From: Roseinatronobacter monicus
GTDB taxonomy: Bacteria; Pseudomonadota; Alphaproteobacteria; Rhodobacterales; Rhodobacteraceae
DNA length: 64,000 bases
Assembly: GCF_006716865.1 (NCBI RefSeq)
Contig: NZ_VFPT01000001.1
Span: 268,001 to 332,000, forward strand
Direction: 5' to 3'
Shown: positions 36,892 through 45,529 of the stretch, in pieces
Position numbering within the stretch: the first letter of the stretch is position 1
Layout of the letters: every line of letters begins with the position of its first letter
The notes under the pieces: generated by a model
What the model was told of the DNA's origin: nothing
Seen by the model: only the letters and a program-made list of their open reading frames with translations
The model's database searches: none
Translations under genes and position numbers: made by a program

Positions 36892-37135
36892 CTTGCCGTC
36901 CTCCACCCCAAAACCCACCATTAATTTTAACCCGCCGCAGGGGGTGCAGCAGAATCTCCAATGAACACGTTAAATTATCGAACCCGCAGAAAAGTTCCAG
37001 TTTCGGACCAGAAATTGACCGGAATAGGCATTTTTCTGCCAAATTCCGGGTTTTCCGCGCGCATATGACGGCATTTTGAGTCGCGGCATGTCGCGCCGCT
37101 GTGACCTCTGCCAAAGCGGTCAGCAAGCCCCAAGT

Positions 37136-38806
37136 CTACCGCTGTTCTGCCGGAGCGACATGCGCGATCAGCGCATCAAGCGCCTCTTCGGACCAGTCCT
37201 GCCGGTCCAGCAGCATTGCCCATGCGCGCGCATAGCTGCCAAAGCTGTATCTGTGGCCATAGCCGCGTGGTGGCTTCACGGCGGTCATCATATCCACCCC
37301 GAGTTGCAGAAACGTCACCACTGGCAACCACGGAAAATCGGGCGAGACATCAGGCCCGCGCGGCGCGTCCATCCAGTCGGGGCGGCGCCATGCCGAACGC
37401 GGGTCGAAGAAGGTCACAGCGTCGCTGGCATGCTGCATATAGAGGATGCGAAACCTGCCCCAAGGTTCCGTAGAATTCGAGATCAGGCCGGTCTGGTTCA
37501 TGAAGCGCACTGCACTACCATCGCCGTAAGCGGGCAGCCACGCAGGCGTGCCGGAGTTGCGATTGCGCGTCACTTCGGTCCATGTCGGACTGTTGAAGGG
37601 TGGACCGACCCACAATGCCCCATCGAAGGGATCGCCCACCACATCATGCAGATTATGGCTTAGCTCGGAATTTAACGCCCCAAGGCTTAGCCCATTCAGA
37701 TACAGCGCAGGCCGCGTTTCAGGCGGCAATGTGCGCCAGTGGCCATAGACTGCGGCGAACACCTCGCGCGCGGTTTCCACCCCGTATTCAGGATCAGACA
37801 GCAGCGCCAGCCAGCTTGCCACATAGGAATATTGCACCGACACAGTCGCCACATCGCCATGCAGGATGTATTCCAGCGCCTGCTGGCCGGATGCGTTGAC
37901 CGTTCCGGTGCCTGTTGGCGTGGCAATCACCAGCGTGCCGCGTGAAAAGGCGTCAATACGTTTGAGTTCGGCCAGCGCCAGTTCTGCGCGGGCCTGCGGG
38001 TCGAGGGCGGCATTCAGACCGACATAGACGCGCAGCGGTTCTTGGGCCGGGGCACCGGTCGCCGCTTCGATTTGCGCCTGATCCGGGCTGGCTGCGATCA
38101 TGGCGCGCCCTGTTCTGCCCAGATCGGCCCAATCAATCAAAGATCCCGGCGCGCCTGTCTTGCGCGGATCACTGGGGCGGGGGCTGGTTTCCTCGAACAC
38201 GCCGTCCAATCCCGCATAAACACGGTCCACAGCGGTGAACGCACCGCGCACCAGCACACCATTGCCGATATTCCAAAACAGCAGCGCCGTGACCGTAATC
38301 GCCACAAGAATGGCCTGCGGGCCGGGCAGAATGCGGGCCAATGCGCCGGACAACTTGCGCACCGCCAGCAAGGACAGCCGTGCAAACCAGATCATCAGCA
38401 AGAACACCGCCGCCGCCCCGCCCGCAATCGTGATGGGGCGCACAGTGTCCACAGGCGGCATATCCATCAGTGCGCGCAGCCCGTTTTGCCATTCCGACGC
38501 CTGCCACAGTGCCACCGCCGAGGCGATAAAGCACACCAGCAGCAGGCCCGCGCGCACATACAGCTTCGTGCGCGGCGGCAGATGGGGAAATTCCAGCCTG
38601 CTCCACAGCGATGACAGGACCAGCCCAATCGCATAGCCCGCCGCCAGACTAACCCCGCTCAGAACCGCCTGCACAAGGGTTTCACGCGGCACAAGGCTGG
38701 GGGTCAGCGAGGCCATGAAAAACAATGTGCCCAAGGCCAATGCCGGAAGGCTTGGCTTTGGAAGCCAGATACGGGCGTGGTGCGATGTCTGCGACGCAAG
38801 GCTCAT
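37136..38806 (-). CDS. membrane-anchored alpha/beta-hydrolase family protein
   Basis: A 556-residue protein with four or five N-terminal membrane segments (to about residue 190) and a C-terminal hydrolase domain. The nucleophile elbow is seen in YLNGLSLGALNSE (Ser in GLSLG). This matches the family pairing an N-terminal membrane domain with an alpha/beta-hydrolase-type catalytic domain. Activity is unknown; an esterase or lipase is possible. The upstream 275-bp region is divergent from pabB. Confidence 0.82.
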   Translation of the reverse strand: MSLASQTSHHARIWLPKPSLPALALGTLFFMASLTPSLVPRETLVQAVLSGVSLAAGYAIGLVLSSLWSRLEFPHLPPRTKLYVRAGLLLVCFIASAVALWQASEWQNGLRALMDMPPVDTVRPITIAGGAAAVFLLMIWFARLSLLAVRKLSGALARILPGPQAILVAITVTALLFWNIGNGVLVRGAFTAVDRVYAGLDGVFEETSPRPSDPRKTGAPGSLIDWADLGRTGRAMIAASPDQAQIEAATGAPAQEPLRVYVGLNAALDPQARAELALAELKRIDAFSRGTLVIATPTGTGTVNASGQQALEYILHGDVATVSVQYSYVASWLALLSDPEYGVETAREVFAAVYGHWRTLPPETRPALYLNGLSLGALNSELSHNLHDVVGDPFDGALWVGPPFNSPTWTEVTRNRNSGTPAWLPAYGDGSAVRFMNQTGLISNSTEPWGRFRILYMQHASDAVTFFDPRSAWRRPDWMDAPRGPDVSPDFPWLPVVTFLQLGVDMMTAVKPPRGYGHRYSFGSYARAWAMLLDRQDWSEEALDALIAHVAPAEQR

Positions 38807-39029
38807 CTGCGCACAAGGTCCGATTGCAGATCATGCACGACAGGGGGGTGCAAAATTGTGATGCAGGTGGTGCAGGTCAGAATAGGTTACCTCTGAATGT
38901 CATTTTCGTCATCACGAAAGGCATAAACACTTGCCCGGCAAGGGACAAGTATTTGGCTGTTCACGTCTGGGACAAATCAGGGCGCATGCCAGCCCCTGCG
39001 TGCAAGGCTGCCTGCGACACAATGAACCT

Positions 39030-39080
39030 CTTGTTGCATGTGCTACACTTGCCCTATCTGGGTGGTGCACATGCAACAAG
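39030..39080. promoter_or_regulatory. 14-bp inverted repeat at the pabB start
   Basis: Perfect arms CTTGTTGCATGTGC and GCACATGCAACAAG, 23 bases apart, end one base before the ATG at 39082, so the second arm includes the ribosome binding bases. As mRNA it would be a strong hairpin hiding the start; as DNA it could be an operator. Function inferred. Confidence 0.6.
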
Positions 39081-39081
39081 G

Positions 39082-40218
39082 ATGGGGTCACGCGTGCAGA
39101 TACGGTTTGACAAAGGCCCTGATGACGCTGCCGTCTGGTTTGACGATGCGCGTGATCAGATAGTGGCCCGGTCCCTTGCCGATGTCGGGCCTGCCTTTGC
39201 GCAGATGCAACAGGCGCTGGACAATGGTCACTGGCTGGCAGGCTATGCAAGCTACGAGCTAGGCTATGCGTTAGAGCCGCGCCTGCACGCCACCTTGCCA
39301 GAGGGGCGCGCGCTGCCGCTGATCTGTTTCGGGGTCTATGACGCGCCCGCCCCAGCCGCCCCGCTTGCGGCAGGTCATGCAGCGCTGCACGGGCTTGTTC
39401 CGCGCTGGGATGCGGCGACCTATGCGCAGGTGTTTGCGCGGCTGCATGCGTGGATCGGGTCTGGTGACATCTATCAGGCCAATCTGACCTTTCCGATGGA
39501 TGCACAGGTGTCGGGCACGTCTACAGCGCTCTATGCGGCACTTACAGCGCAGCAAAAAGTCGGGCATGGCGCGCTTGTCTTGCAGCAGGATTTGCCTGAT
39601 CTTCTGTCACGCTCGCCCGAGTTGTTCTTTCGCGTCACAAGCGATGGGCAGATCACCACCCGCCCAATGAAGGGAACCATGCCGCGCGGGGCAACAGAAC
39701 AGGAAGATGCCGCGCTGCGCGCGCAGCTTGAGGGTGATCCGAAAATACAGGCCGAAAATCTGATGATCGTGGATTTGCTGCGCAATGACATCAGCCGTTT
39801 ATGCCGCATCGGCAGCGTCAAAGTGCCCGAGTTATTCGCCATCGAGACTTATGCCACAGTGCATCAGATGACCTCGCTTGTGACCGGCCAGTTGAACGCG
39901 GGGCACAAGGTGGGCGATGTGTTTCAGGCGCTGTTTCCCTGCGGCTCTATCACCGGCGCGCCAAAGCTGCGCGCGATGGAGATTATTCGCGCGTTGGAGC
40001 CTTGGCCGCGCGACGCTTATTGCGGGGCGATTGGCTGGTTCGCGCCGGACGGGCGCGCAGATTTCAACGTGGCGATCCGCACTTTGATGGTGCAGGATGA
40101 CCGTGCAGTGTTGAATGTCGGCGGCGGTATCGTCTGGGATTCAACCGCCGCCGCCGAATATGAGGAAGCATTGTGGAAAGCACGTTACGCAACCGCGTTC
40201 CACACGGAACCCGCCTGA
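39082..40218 (+). CDS. pabB: aminodeoxychorismate synthase component I PabB
   Basis: A 378-residue chorismate-binding enzyme that adds ammonia to chorismate in folate synthesis. Motifs: RPMKGTMPRGA, IVDLLRNDISR, PCGSITGAPKLRAMEIIR and NVGGGIVWDSTAAAEYEEA. Possible starts are ATG 39082, GTG 39094 (with AAGGA at 39079) and an in-frame ATG 39022; I prefer 39082 because it gives the family length, but this is not certain. It overlaps pabC by 46 bp. No pabA glutaminase is in the window. Confidence 0.9.
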   Translation: MGSRVQIRFDKGPDDAAVWFDDARDQIVARSLADVGPAFAQMQQALDNGHWLAGYASYELGYALEPRLHATLPEGRALPLICFGVYDAPAPAAPLAAGHAALHGLVPRWDAATYAQVFARLHAWIGSGDIYQANLTFPMDAQVSGTSTALYAALTAQQKVGHGALVLQQDLPDLLSRSPELFFRVTSDGQITTRPMKGTMPRGATEQEDAALRAQLEGDPKIQAENLMIVDLLRNDISRLCRIGSVKVPELFAIETYATVHQMTSLVTGQLNAGHKVGDVFQALFPCGSITGAPKLRAMEIIRALEPWPRDAYCGAIGWFAPDGRADFNVAIRTLMVQDDRAVLNVGGGIVWDSTAAAEYEEALWKARYATAFHTEPA

Positions 40219-40817
40219 TCGAAACATTTGGCTGGTATCCGGGGCTGCGCCATGCTGACCTGCATCTGGCGCGCATGGCCCGCAGCGCCAGCATTCTGGG
40301 CTTTCCATTCGACGGCACACGGGCGCGCGCGCGGATGCAGCAGCACAGCCCGACGCCCTTGCGGTGCCGCCTGACACTGGACGCCGCCGGCGCGCTGGAG
40401 GTGACGACCGCACCCTTGCCCCCGTCGCCCCAGTTCTGGCGCGTGCGCGTGGCTGGCGACCGTGTCCATGCAGATGATCCGTGGCTGGCGGTCAAATCGA
40501 CCCAGCGCGCGCTCTATGACCGGATGCGCGCCGCCCTGCCCGAGGGGGTGGATGAATGGTTGTTTCTAAATGACCGCGATGAATTGGCCGAGGGGACGAT
40601 TACCAATCTGTTCCTTGTCATGCCCGATGGACGCAAGCTGACCCCAGCGCGCGCGTGTGGCGTCTTGCCGGGGGTCTTGCGCGCGCATTTGCTGGCCGAT
40701 GGTTGGGCCGAGGCCCGCCTGAGCCTGCGCGATCTGCACGCTGCCAGACAAGTGTTCATGGGCAACGCCCTGCGCGGCTTGATCCCGGCAAAGCTGGATC
40801 TGCAAGCCCACGCCTGA
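40173..40817 (+). CDS. pabC: aminodeoxychorismate lyase-like aminotransferase class IV PabC
   Basis: A 214-residue fold-IV PLP enzyme probably releasing pyruvate from aminodeoxychorismate to give p-aminobenzoate. Family motifs are LIETFGWYPGLRHADLHLARM and EGTITNLFL, with VKSTQRALYD before them. It uses a GTG start with GAGGAAG upstream, inside the 3' end of pabB. It is short for the family (usually about 260), but the C-terminal PLP-binding region is present. Confidence 0.88.
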   Translation: MESTLRNRVPHGTRLIETFGWYPGLRHADLHLARMARSASILGFPFDGTRARARMQQHSPTPLRCRLTLDAAGALEVTTAPLPPSPQFWRVRVAGDRVHADDPWLAVKSTQRALYDRMRAALPEGVDEWLFLNDRDELAEGTITNLFLVMPDGRKLTPARACGVLPGVLRAHLLADGWAEARLSLRDLHAARQVFMGNALRGLIPAKLDLQAHA

Positions 40818-40855
40818 CGCGCGGGCACCAAGCGTTGACTTTCGGTGCCCGCGCG
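40818..40855 (+). terminator. terminator-like hairpin after pabC
   Basis: A 12-bp perfect stem (CGCGCGGGCACC / GGTGCCCGCGCG) with a 14-base loop begins at the pabC stop and is 36 bp before the next gene. There is no T-run. Confidence 0.6.
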
Positions 40856-40890
40856 ACAGTTTGTCGGCCTGAACGCACAGGATGCAGCGC

Positions 40891-41103
40891 ATGACCAGAC
40901 CCGAGCAGACCCCTGAAACGATCAGCGAAATCATCGAGATGGCGCTCAGCGATCATGTCAGCTTCGCGCAAATCCGCGCGCAGCATGGGTTAGGGCCGGA
41001 TGAGGTGAAAACCCTGATGCGCAAGACCCTGAAACCCGGCAGCTATCGCGCATGGCGCAAGCGGGTGCGTGACTTCGGCACACGGCGCGAGGTGTATAAA
41101 TGA
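40891..41103 (+). CDS. DUF2805 / TIGR03643 family protein
   Basis: A 70-residue helical protein (ISEIIEMALSDHVSFAQIRAQHGLGPDEVKTLMR) ending in basic, aromatic residues (RAWRKRVRDFGTRREVYK), matching the conserved TIGR03643 family whose function is unknown; a helix-turn-helix-like fold is possible. The ATG at 40891 has ACAGG nine bases upstream; an ATG at 40882 is the alternative. Its stop overlaps the next gene's ATG (ATGA), implying coupled translation. Confidence 0.8.
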   Translation: MTRPEQTPETISEIIEMALSDHVSFAQIRAQHGLGPDEVKTLMRKTLKPGSYRAWRKRVRDFGTRREVYK

Positions 41104-41669
41104 GTGCGGACCCGCACCCTTGGGCCGTTGATCTGGCCGATCTGCATGCACAGGTCTGGACGCGTTTTACGCGCGGGGTCCGCGACCGCCGCGCGCCCAC
41201 GCGCCACCCCACCCTTGCCACGGTCACACCCAACGGCCTGCCCCAAGCCCGCACGGTTGTGTTGCGTGCCGCTGACCGGCGGGCAGGCAGTCTGGACTTT
41301 CACACTGACCTCCATTCGGCCAAGGTGACAGAGTTGCGCGCAACCCCCTTCGCGGCGCTGCATGTCTGGGACAGTGCCGCGCATTTGCAGATGCGGCTGG
41401 AAGGGGACGTGACCATCCTGTCCGGCGATGATGTCGCTGACATCTGGACGCGTGTGCCCGCGCCTGCGCGGCTGGCCTACGGCAGCACCCCTGCGCCGGG
41501 AAAGCCGATTGCAGACGGGCTGTCCTATGCAAAAAAAACCGATCCCGCTGCGTTTTGTGTGCTGCGTCTGCGCATTCTTGCAATGGATATCGTGCATTTG
41601 GGCGCCGATCACAGGCGCGCAAGGTTCACGCGCGCGAACAACTGGGCGGGGCAATGGCTGGCCCCATGA
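41100..41669 (+). CDS. pyridoxamine 5'-phosphate oxidase-like flavoprotein
   Basis: A 189-residue split-barrel FMN-binding protein. The pattern RHPTLATVTPNGLPQARTVVLRAAD and LDFHTDLHSAKVTEL is typical of PNPOx-like proteins, and FAALHVWDSAAHLQMRLEGD follows. The C-terminus (RFTRANNWAGQWLAP) ends like the family. Whether it is a true pyridoxamine phosphate oxidase is uncertain; the protein is shorter than PdxH. It is coupled with the DUF2805 gene upstream. Confidence 0.85.
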   Translation: MSADPHPWAVDLADLHAQVWTRFTRGVRDRRAPTRHPTLATVTPNGLPQARTVVLRAADRRAGSLDFHTDLHSAKVTELRATPFAALHVWDSAAHLQMRLEGDVTILSGDDVADIWTRVPAPARLAYGSTPAPGKPIADGLSYAKKTDPAAFCVLRLRILAMDIVHLGADHRRARFTRANNWAGQWLAP

Positions 41670-41752
41670 CGCTGCATCTCGGCCATCCGATTGGCGGGCA
41701 AATGCAAACCCATGTGGTTGCGCCGACGCAGAGCGCCCCCTAACATAGACGT

Positions 41753-42241
41753 ATGACCCGATTTTTGCTGACAGCTATTTTGCACCGTACACTCCTTCTG
41801 GGGGGTGTCTGGCTGGTTTTGACAGGGGTGGCGCTTGAGGCAATCGCCCTTGGCGTCGTGGTCACCGGCGTGGCGGTATGGCTCAGCCTGTATCTGCTGC
41901 CTGCAACCAACCCGCTGGTTCTGTGGCGTCTGGCACGCCATCTGCCGCGTTTCGTTGCGGGGTCCGTCATTGGTGGTGTCGATGTGGCCAGACGCGCCTT
42001 TTCCCCCAGTATGCCGCTGACACCCGGCTGGCTGGAGGTGCAAAGCGACCTGCCGGATGGTGCGCGCGCAGCCTTGGGCGGAGAATTGTCGCTGATGCCC
42101 GGAACGCTGTCGGCGGGCAGTCAGGATGGCAACTTGTTGGTGCATCTGCTGGATACGGATGCGGGCTTTGACGACGCCATCCCGCGCGAGCAAAGCGAGA
42201 TTGCCGCGATTATCGGGCAAACGCAAGGAAGGCGGGCATGA
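41753..42241 (+). CDS. mrpE: Mrp-type antiporter subunit E
   Basis: A 162-residue membrane protein of the MnhE/MrpE family with two or three N-terminal hydrophobic segments and a soluble C-terminal half (GARAALGGELSLMPGTLSAG, LLVHLLD). It is the first gene of an eight-gene operon in which every junction overlaps by 4 or 8 bp. The subunit supports assembly of the cation/proton antiporter in the inner membrane. The promoter should lie in the 83-bp gap after the PNPOx-like gene. Confidence 0.88.
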   Translation: MTRFLLTAILHRTLLLGGVWLVLTGVALEAIALGVVVTGVAVWLSLYLLPATNPLVLWRLARHLPRFVAGSVIGGVDVARRAFSPSMPLTPGWLEVQSDLPDGARAALGGELSLMPGTLSAGSQDGNLLVHLLDTDAGFDDAIPREQSEIAAIIGQTQGRRA

Positions 42242-42564
42242 CCGTCTGGCTGCATATCGTGGCCATTGTGCTGCTGGCCAGCCTTGGTGGTGCGCTGTGG
42301 CGGGTCTGGCTTGGGCCGTCGCATTCCGACCGGATGATGGCGGCGCAACTTATCGGCACAAGCGGGGTTGCTGTGCTGATCGTGCTGGCGGCGATACAGG
42401 ATTGGACAGTGCTGGTCGTGGCCTTGGCGCTGTCGCTCTTGGCCGCGCTGGCAGCGGTGGGGTTCGTCAAGGCGGAAAGCCCCGATGGCGCGGGCGACCC
42501 GGAAGAAGCGCGCCCCCCCGATGGGTGGCGCGATACGCCCGATGACAGGGCACAGGATGGCTGA
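42238..42564 (+). CDS. mrpF: Mrp-type antiporter subunit F
   Basis: A 108-residue protein with three transmembrane helices and the MrpF pattern RVWLGPSHSDRMMAAQLIGTSGVAVLIVLA, then a polar C-terminal tail. The ATG overlaps the mrpE stop (ATGA). Confidence 0.88.
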   Translation: MTVWLHIVAIVLLASLGGALWRVWLGPSHSDRMMAAQLIGTSGVAVLIVLAAIQDWTVLVVALALSLLAALAAVGFVKAESPDGAGDPEEARPPDGWRDTPDDRAQDG

Positions 42565-42841
42565 TCTGGCAACCTATCTGCTGACGGGATTGGGGCTTGT
42601 GTTCTTTGTCGCAGGCACGGTCGGTCTGATCCGGTTTCCCGACAGTTTCAGCCGCCTGCATGCGCTGACCAAAGGCGATAATCTGGGCCTTGGCTTCATC
42701 GCCCTTGGGATCGCCTTCCAGACCGAGACTTGGGCGCAACTGGCCATGCTGGCGCTGATCTGGGTGCTGGCGCTTTTGGCGGCGGGGACTGTGGCGCAGC
42801 TTGTCGCGCGCGCGGCCCTGACCGCATCGCGTGACCCATGA
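42557..42841 (+). CDS. mrpG: Mrp-type antiporter subunit G
   Basis: A 94-residue, three-helix protein (LGLVFFVAGTVGLIRFPDSFSRLHALTKGDNLGLGF) matching MrpG, including the conserved RxPDxxxRLHA segment. I chose the ATG at 42557, which overlaps mrpF by 8 bp; an ATG at 42542 is also possible and would add five residues. Confidence 0.87.
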   Translation: MADLATYLLTGLGLVFFVAGTVGLIRFPDSFSRLHALTKGDNLGLGFIALGIAFQTETWAQLAMLALIWVLALLAAGTVAQLVARAALTASRDP

Positions 42842-43764
42842 GCGTGGCGCTGGACATCACGCTGTGCGCGCTGATCCTTGGAGTGGGATGGGCGAGTGTG
42901 ACCGGCCAAGGTGTCTTTCGGGCGGTGATTTTCTTTATCACCTACGGGTTGCTGCTGGCCATCGCATGGGCGCGGTTGGGGGCCTATGACGTGGCCTTGG
43001 CCGAGGCGGCGATCAGCGCAGGGCTGACAGGGGTGCTGCTTCTGGCCGCTTATGGCCGCCTGCGCCGCCTGAATGCAGGGGCAGAGCCGCCTATAGCTGT
43101 GAACCTGCCCGCCGCGGTCGTCGCTACCGGCATTGCCGCCGGGCTTGTCTGGGCATGGTTCGCCTTGCCTGCGCCCACCGCGCCCGATCTGTCGGAGGTG
43201 CTGCCGCAATCGGGTGTCGGCAATCCTGTGACGGCGGTGCTGCTGAATTTCCGCGCATGGGACACGCTGTTGGAAAGCATTATCCTGCTGGCCGCGCTGA
43301 TCGGGGTGTGGATGCTGGCGCGCGATGATGCGTGGGAGGCCCCGCTGGGCCTGCCCTATCACGCGCGTCCGGGGGGCGTGCTAGCCAGTTTCGGGCGCGT
43401 TTTACCGCCCATTGGCCTGATCTTCGGGGTCTATCTGGTCTGGGCGGGTGCCGATACCACTGGCGGGGCGTTTCAGGGCGGCACTGTGCTGGCGGCGGTG
43501 TGCCTTGTCACGATGATGGCGGGTATCTTGCGCGCCCCGCGGGTGGCGCAACCGGCATGGCGCGCGGCATTGGTCCTGGGGCCGGGGGTGTTCTTGCTCT
43601 CTGGGCTGGCGGGCGCGCTGTTCGCGCAGGGGTTTCTTGGTCTGCCGCCCGATCTGGCAAAACCCGCCATCGTGACAATCGAGGCGGCGCTAACTGTGTC
43701 GATTGCCGTCACACTGGTTTTGCTGGTAATTGGCCCGCCGGATGACGGGGGGCACGTGGCATGA
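42838..43764 (+). CDS. mrpB: fused MrpA C-terminal / MrpB antiporter subunit
   Basis: A 308-residue membrane protein with three parts. It starts with a DUF4040/MbhD-like segment (about residues 1-80), then a region like the end of MrpA or MbhE (PQSGVGNPVTAVLLNFRAWDTLLESIILLAAL), and ends with a full MrpB domain (FGRVLPPIGLIFGVYLVWAG and GGAFQGGTVLAA). The large antiporter domain normally at the front of MrpA is absent and encoded by other genes of the operon. It overlaps mrpG (ATGA). Confidence 0.87.
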   Translation: MSVALDITLCALILGVGWASVTGQGVFRAVIFFITYGLLLAIAWARLGAYDVALAEAAISAGLTGVLLLAAYGRLRRLNAGAEPPIAVNLPAAVVATGIAAGLVWAWFALPAPTAPDLSEVLPQSGVGNPVTAVLLNFRAWDTLLESIILLAALIGVWMLARDDAWEAPLGLPYHARPGGVLASFGRVLPPIGLIFGVYLVWAGADTTGGAFQGGTVLAAVCLVTMMAGILRAPRVAQPAWRAALVLGPGVFLLSGLAGALFAQGFLGLPPDLAKPAIVTIEAALTVSIAVTLVLLVIGPPDDGGHVA

Positions 43765-44063
43765 GCCTGAGCGTCTTTGCCCTGACAGGGGCCGCATTGG
43801 TGGGGCTTGGGGTGTACGGCCTTTTGGCGCGCGCGCATATGCTGCGCCGCGTGATTGCGTTCAACCTGATCGGCTCTGGCCTGTTTTTGTTCTTTGGCGC
43901 GGCGGCGGCGCGCAGCACAGACGTGGACCCGATCCCGCAGGCGTTGATTATCACCGGCATTGTCGTCGCCTTGTCTACCAGTGCGCTGGCTGTGGGGCTG
44001 GTGGTGGCGCTTGCGCGCAGCACTGGCAAAGCCTATCTGCCCGACGATGAGGGCGGCGCGTGA
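43761..44063 (+). CDS. mrpC: Mrp-type antiporter subunit C (NuoK-like)
   Basis: A 100-residue, three-helix subunit related to complex I NuoK (GVYGLLARAHMLRRVIAFNLIGSGLFLFF and VDPIPQALIITGIVVALSTSA). The latter is the MrpC motif DPxxQALVLTxIVI. Starts and stops overlap both neighbours. Confidence 0.9.
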   Translation: MSLSVFALTGAALVGLGVYGLLARAHMLRRVIAFNLIGSGLFLFFGAAAARSTDVDPIPQALIITGIVVALSTSALAVGLVVALARSTGKAYLPDDEGGA

Positions 44064-45529
44064 TCGCGCTGATTGCAGGCCTGACCCTGCCGCTTCTGGC
44101 CGCATTGGCAAGCATTGCGCTGCCGCTTCGCGCGCGGGTGCCTGCGGCACTGCTGGGCGTGGCGCTGACGCTGATCGCGTCGCTTTGGCTGGCGGTCGAA
44201 GTCTGGCACAATGGCCCGGTTGCGCTGCTACTGGGCGGATGGCCCCCCCCCATTGGCATTGCGTTGCAGGCAGATGGTCTGGGTGCGGCGCTGGGCGTGA
44301 TGACCGCGCTGGTCATGGTGGGTGTTGCATTGGCCGCGCGGGTCGAGCTGGCGCCAAGCGTTGCGGGCGCGCGCGCAAGTTTCGGGTTCTGGCCGCTGAT
44401 GCTGCTGTTATGGGGCGCGCTGAACGCCGTGTTCGTGTCGCGCGACCTGTTCAACCTGTATGTCGGGCTGGAGTTGATTACGCTGACGGCCGTGGCGCTG
44501 GTGGCGATCTCGGGCAAGGCGCAGGCCATCGCCGCTGCCTTGCGCTACTTGTTATTCGCGCTGGCCGGGTCGCTGCTGTATCTGGCGGGGGTGGTCCTGA
44601 CCTATGCCGCGCATGGCACGTTGGATATCACGCTTCTGGCGACGCGCGCGCCTGCACCAGGGGATGCGCTGGCACTGGGGCTGATGACGGCTGGATTGCT
44701 GGCCAAGACGGCGTTGTTTCCGTTTCACGTCTGGCTGCCGCCTGCGCATTCTGCCGCTCCCGCGCCTGCCTCGGCGCTGCTGTCGGCGCTGGTGCCCAAG
44801 GCCTCGTTGCTGATCGTGCTGCGGCTGTGGTTCGAGGCGATGCCCGATCTTGCCGCCCCCAGTGCCCTGCTGGTGCTGGCGAGCCTTGGGGCGATAGCGG
44901 TGATCTGGGGCGGGGTGCTGGCGCTGGTGCAAAAGCGGCTGAAATTGATTGTCGCCTATTCGACAGTCGCGCAGCTTGGCTATGTGTTTCTGGTCTTGCC
45001 GCTGGCCGGGGGCGACGGGGCCGCACAGCCTTGGGCGGCGGGGGCATGGACCGGCGGGATATTCCAGATGCTCAGCCACGGGCTTGCCAAAGCGGCCATG
45101 TTTCTGGCCGCTGGCATCTATCTGGCGGCGGTGGGCAGTGACCGGTTGGGCGATCTGCGCGGGCAGGCGCGGGCCTTGCCGATGACAGGCTTTGCCTTTG
45201 CACTTGCGGCGGTCACGCTGATGGGCCTGCCCCCTTCGGGCGGGTTCACGGCGAAATATCTGCTGATGACTGCGGCCTTTGCATCGGGCCAATGGGCTTG
45301 GGCGTTTGTGCTGGTTGGCGGCGGTTTGCTGGCGGCGGCATATCTCTACCGCCCCTTGGCCGCACTGTTCGCGCGCGAGGTTGCACGCACGCCGCGCCCG
45401 ATTTCACGCCTCTGGCAAGCGGTGCCTTTGGTGCTGGCCGCGCTGTCGATTGCACTGGGCCTGCTGTCGGCTGTCCCGTTTGATTTTCTGCAAATCGGAC
45501 GCCCCGACCAAGCGGCGGAGGGGTTATGA
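44060..45529 (+). CDS. mrpD: Mrp-type antiporter subunit D (NuoN/NuoM-like)
   Basis: A 489-residue, about 14-helix proton-pumping subunit. It contains the NuoL/M/N signature region LAKTALFPFHVWLPPAHSAAPAPASALLSALVPKA with the conserved lysine, and AYSTVAQLGY. It starts at a GTG overlapping mrpC (GTGA). It probably provides an ion-translocating channel; the operon encodes two further such subunits. Confidence 0.9.
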   Translation: MIALIAGLTLPLLAALASIALPLRARVPAALLGVALTLIASLWLAVEVWHNGPVALLLGGWPPPIGIALQADGLGAALGVMTALVMVGVALAARVELAPSVAGARASFGFWPLMLLLWGALNAVFVSRDLFNLYVGLELITLTAVALVAISGKAQAIAAALRYLLFALAGSLLYLAGVVLTYAAHGTLDITLLATRAPAPGDALALGLMTAGLLAKTALFPFHVWLPPAHSAAPAPASALLSALVPKASLLIVLRLWFEAMPDLAAPSALLVLASLGAIAVIWGGVLALVQKRLKLIVAYSTVAQLGYVFLVLPLAGGDGAAQPWAAGAWTGGIFQMLSHGLAKAAMFLAAGIYLAAVGSDRLGDLRGQARALPMTGFAFALAAVTLMGLPPSGGFTAKYLLMTAAFASGQWAWAFVLVGGGLLAAAYLYRPLAALFAREVARTPRPISRLWQAVPLVLAALSIALGLLSAVPFDFLQIGRPDQAAEGL

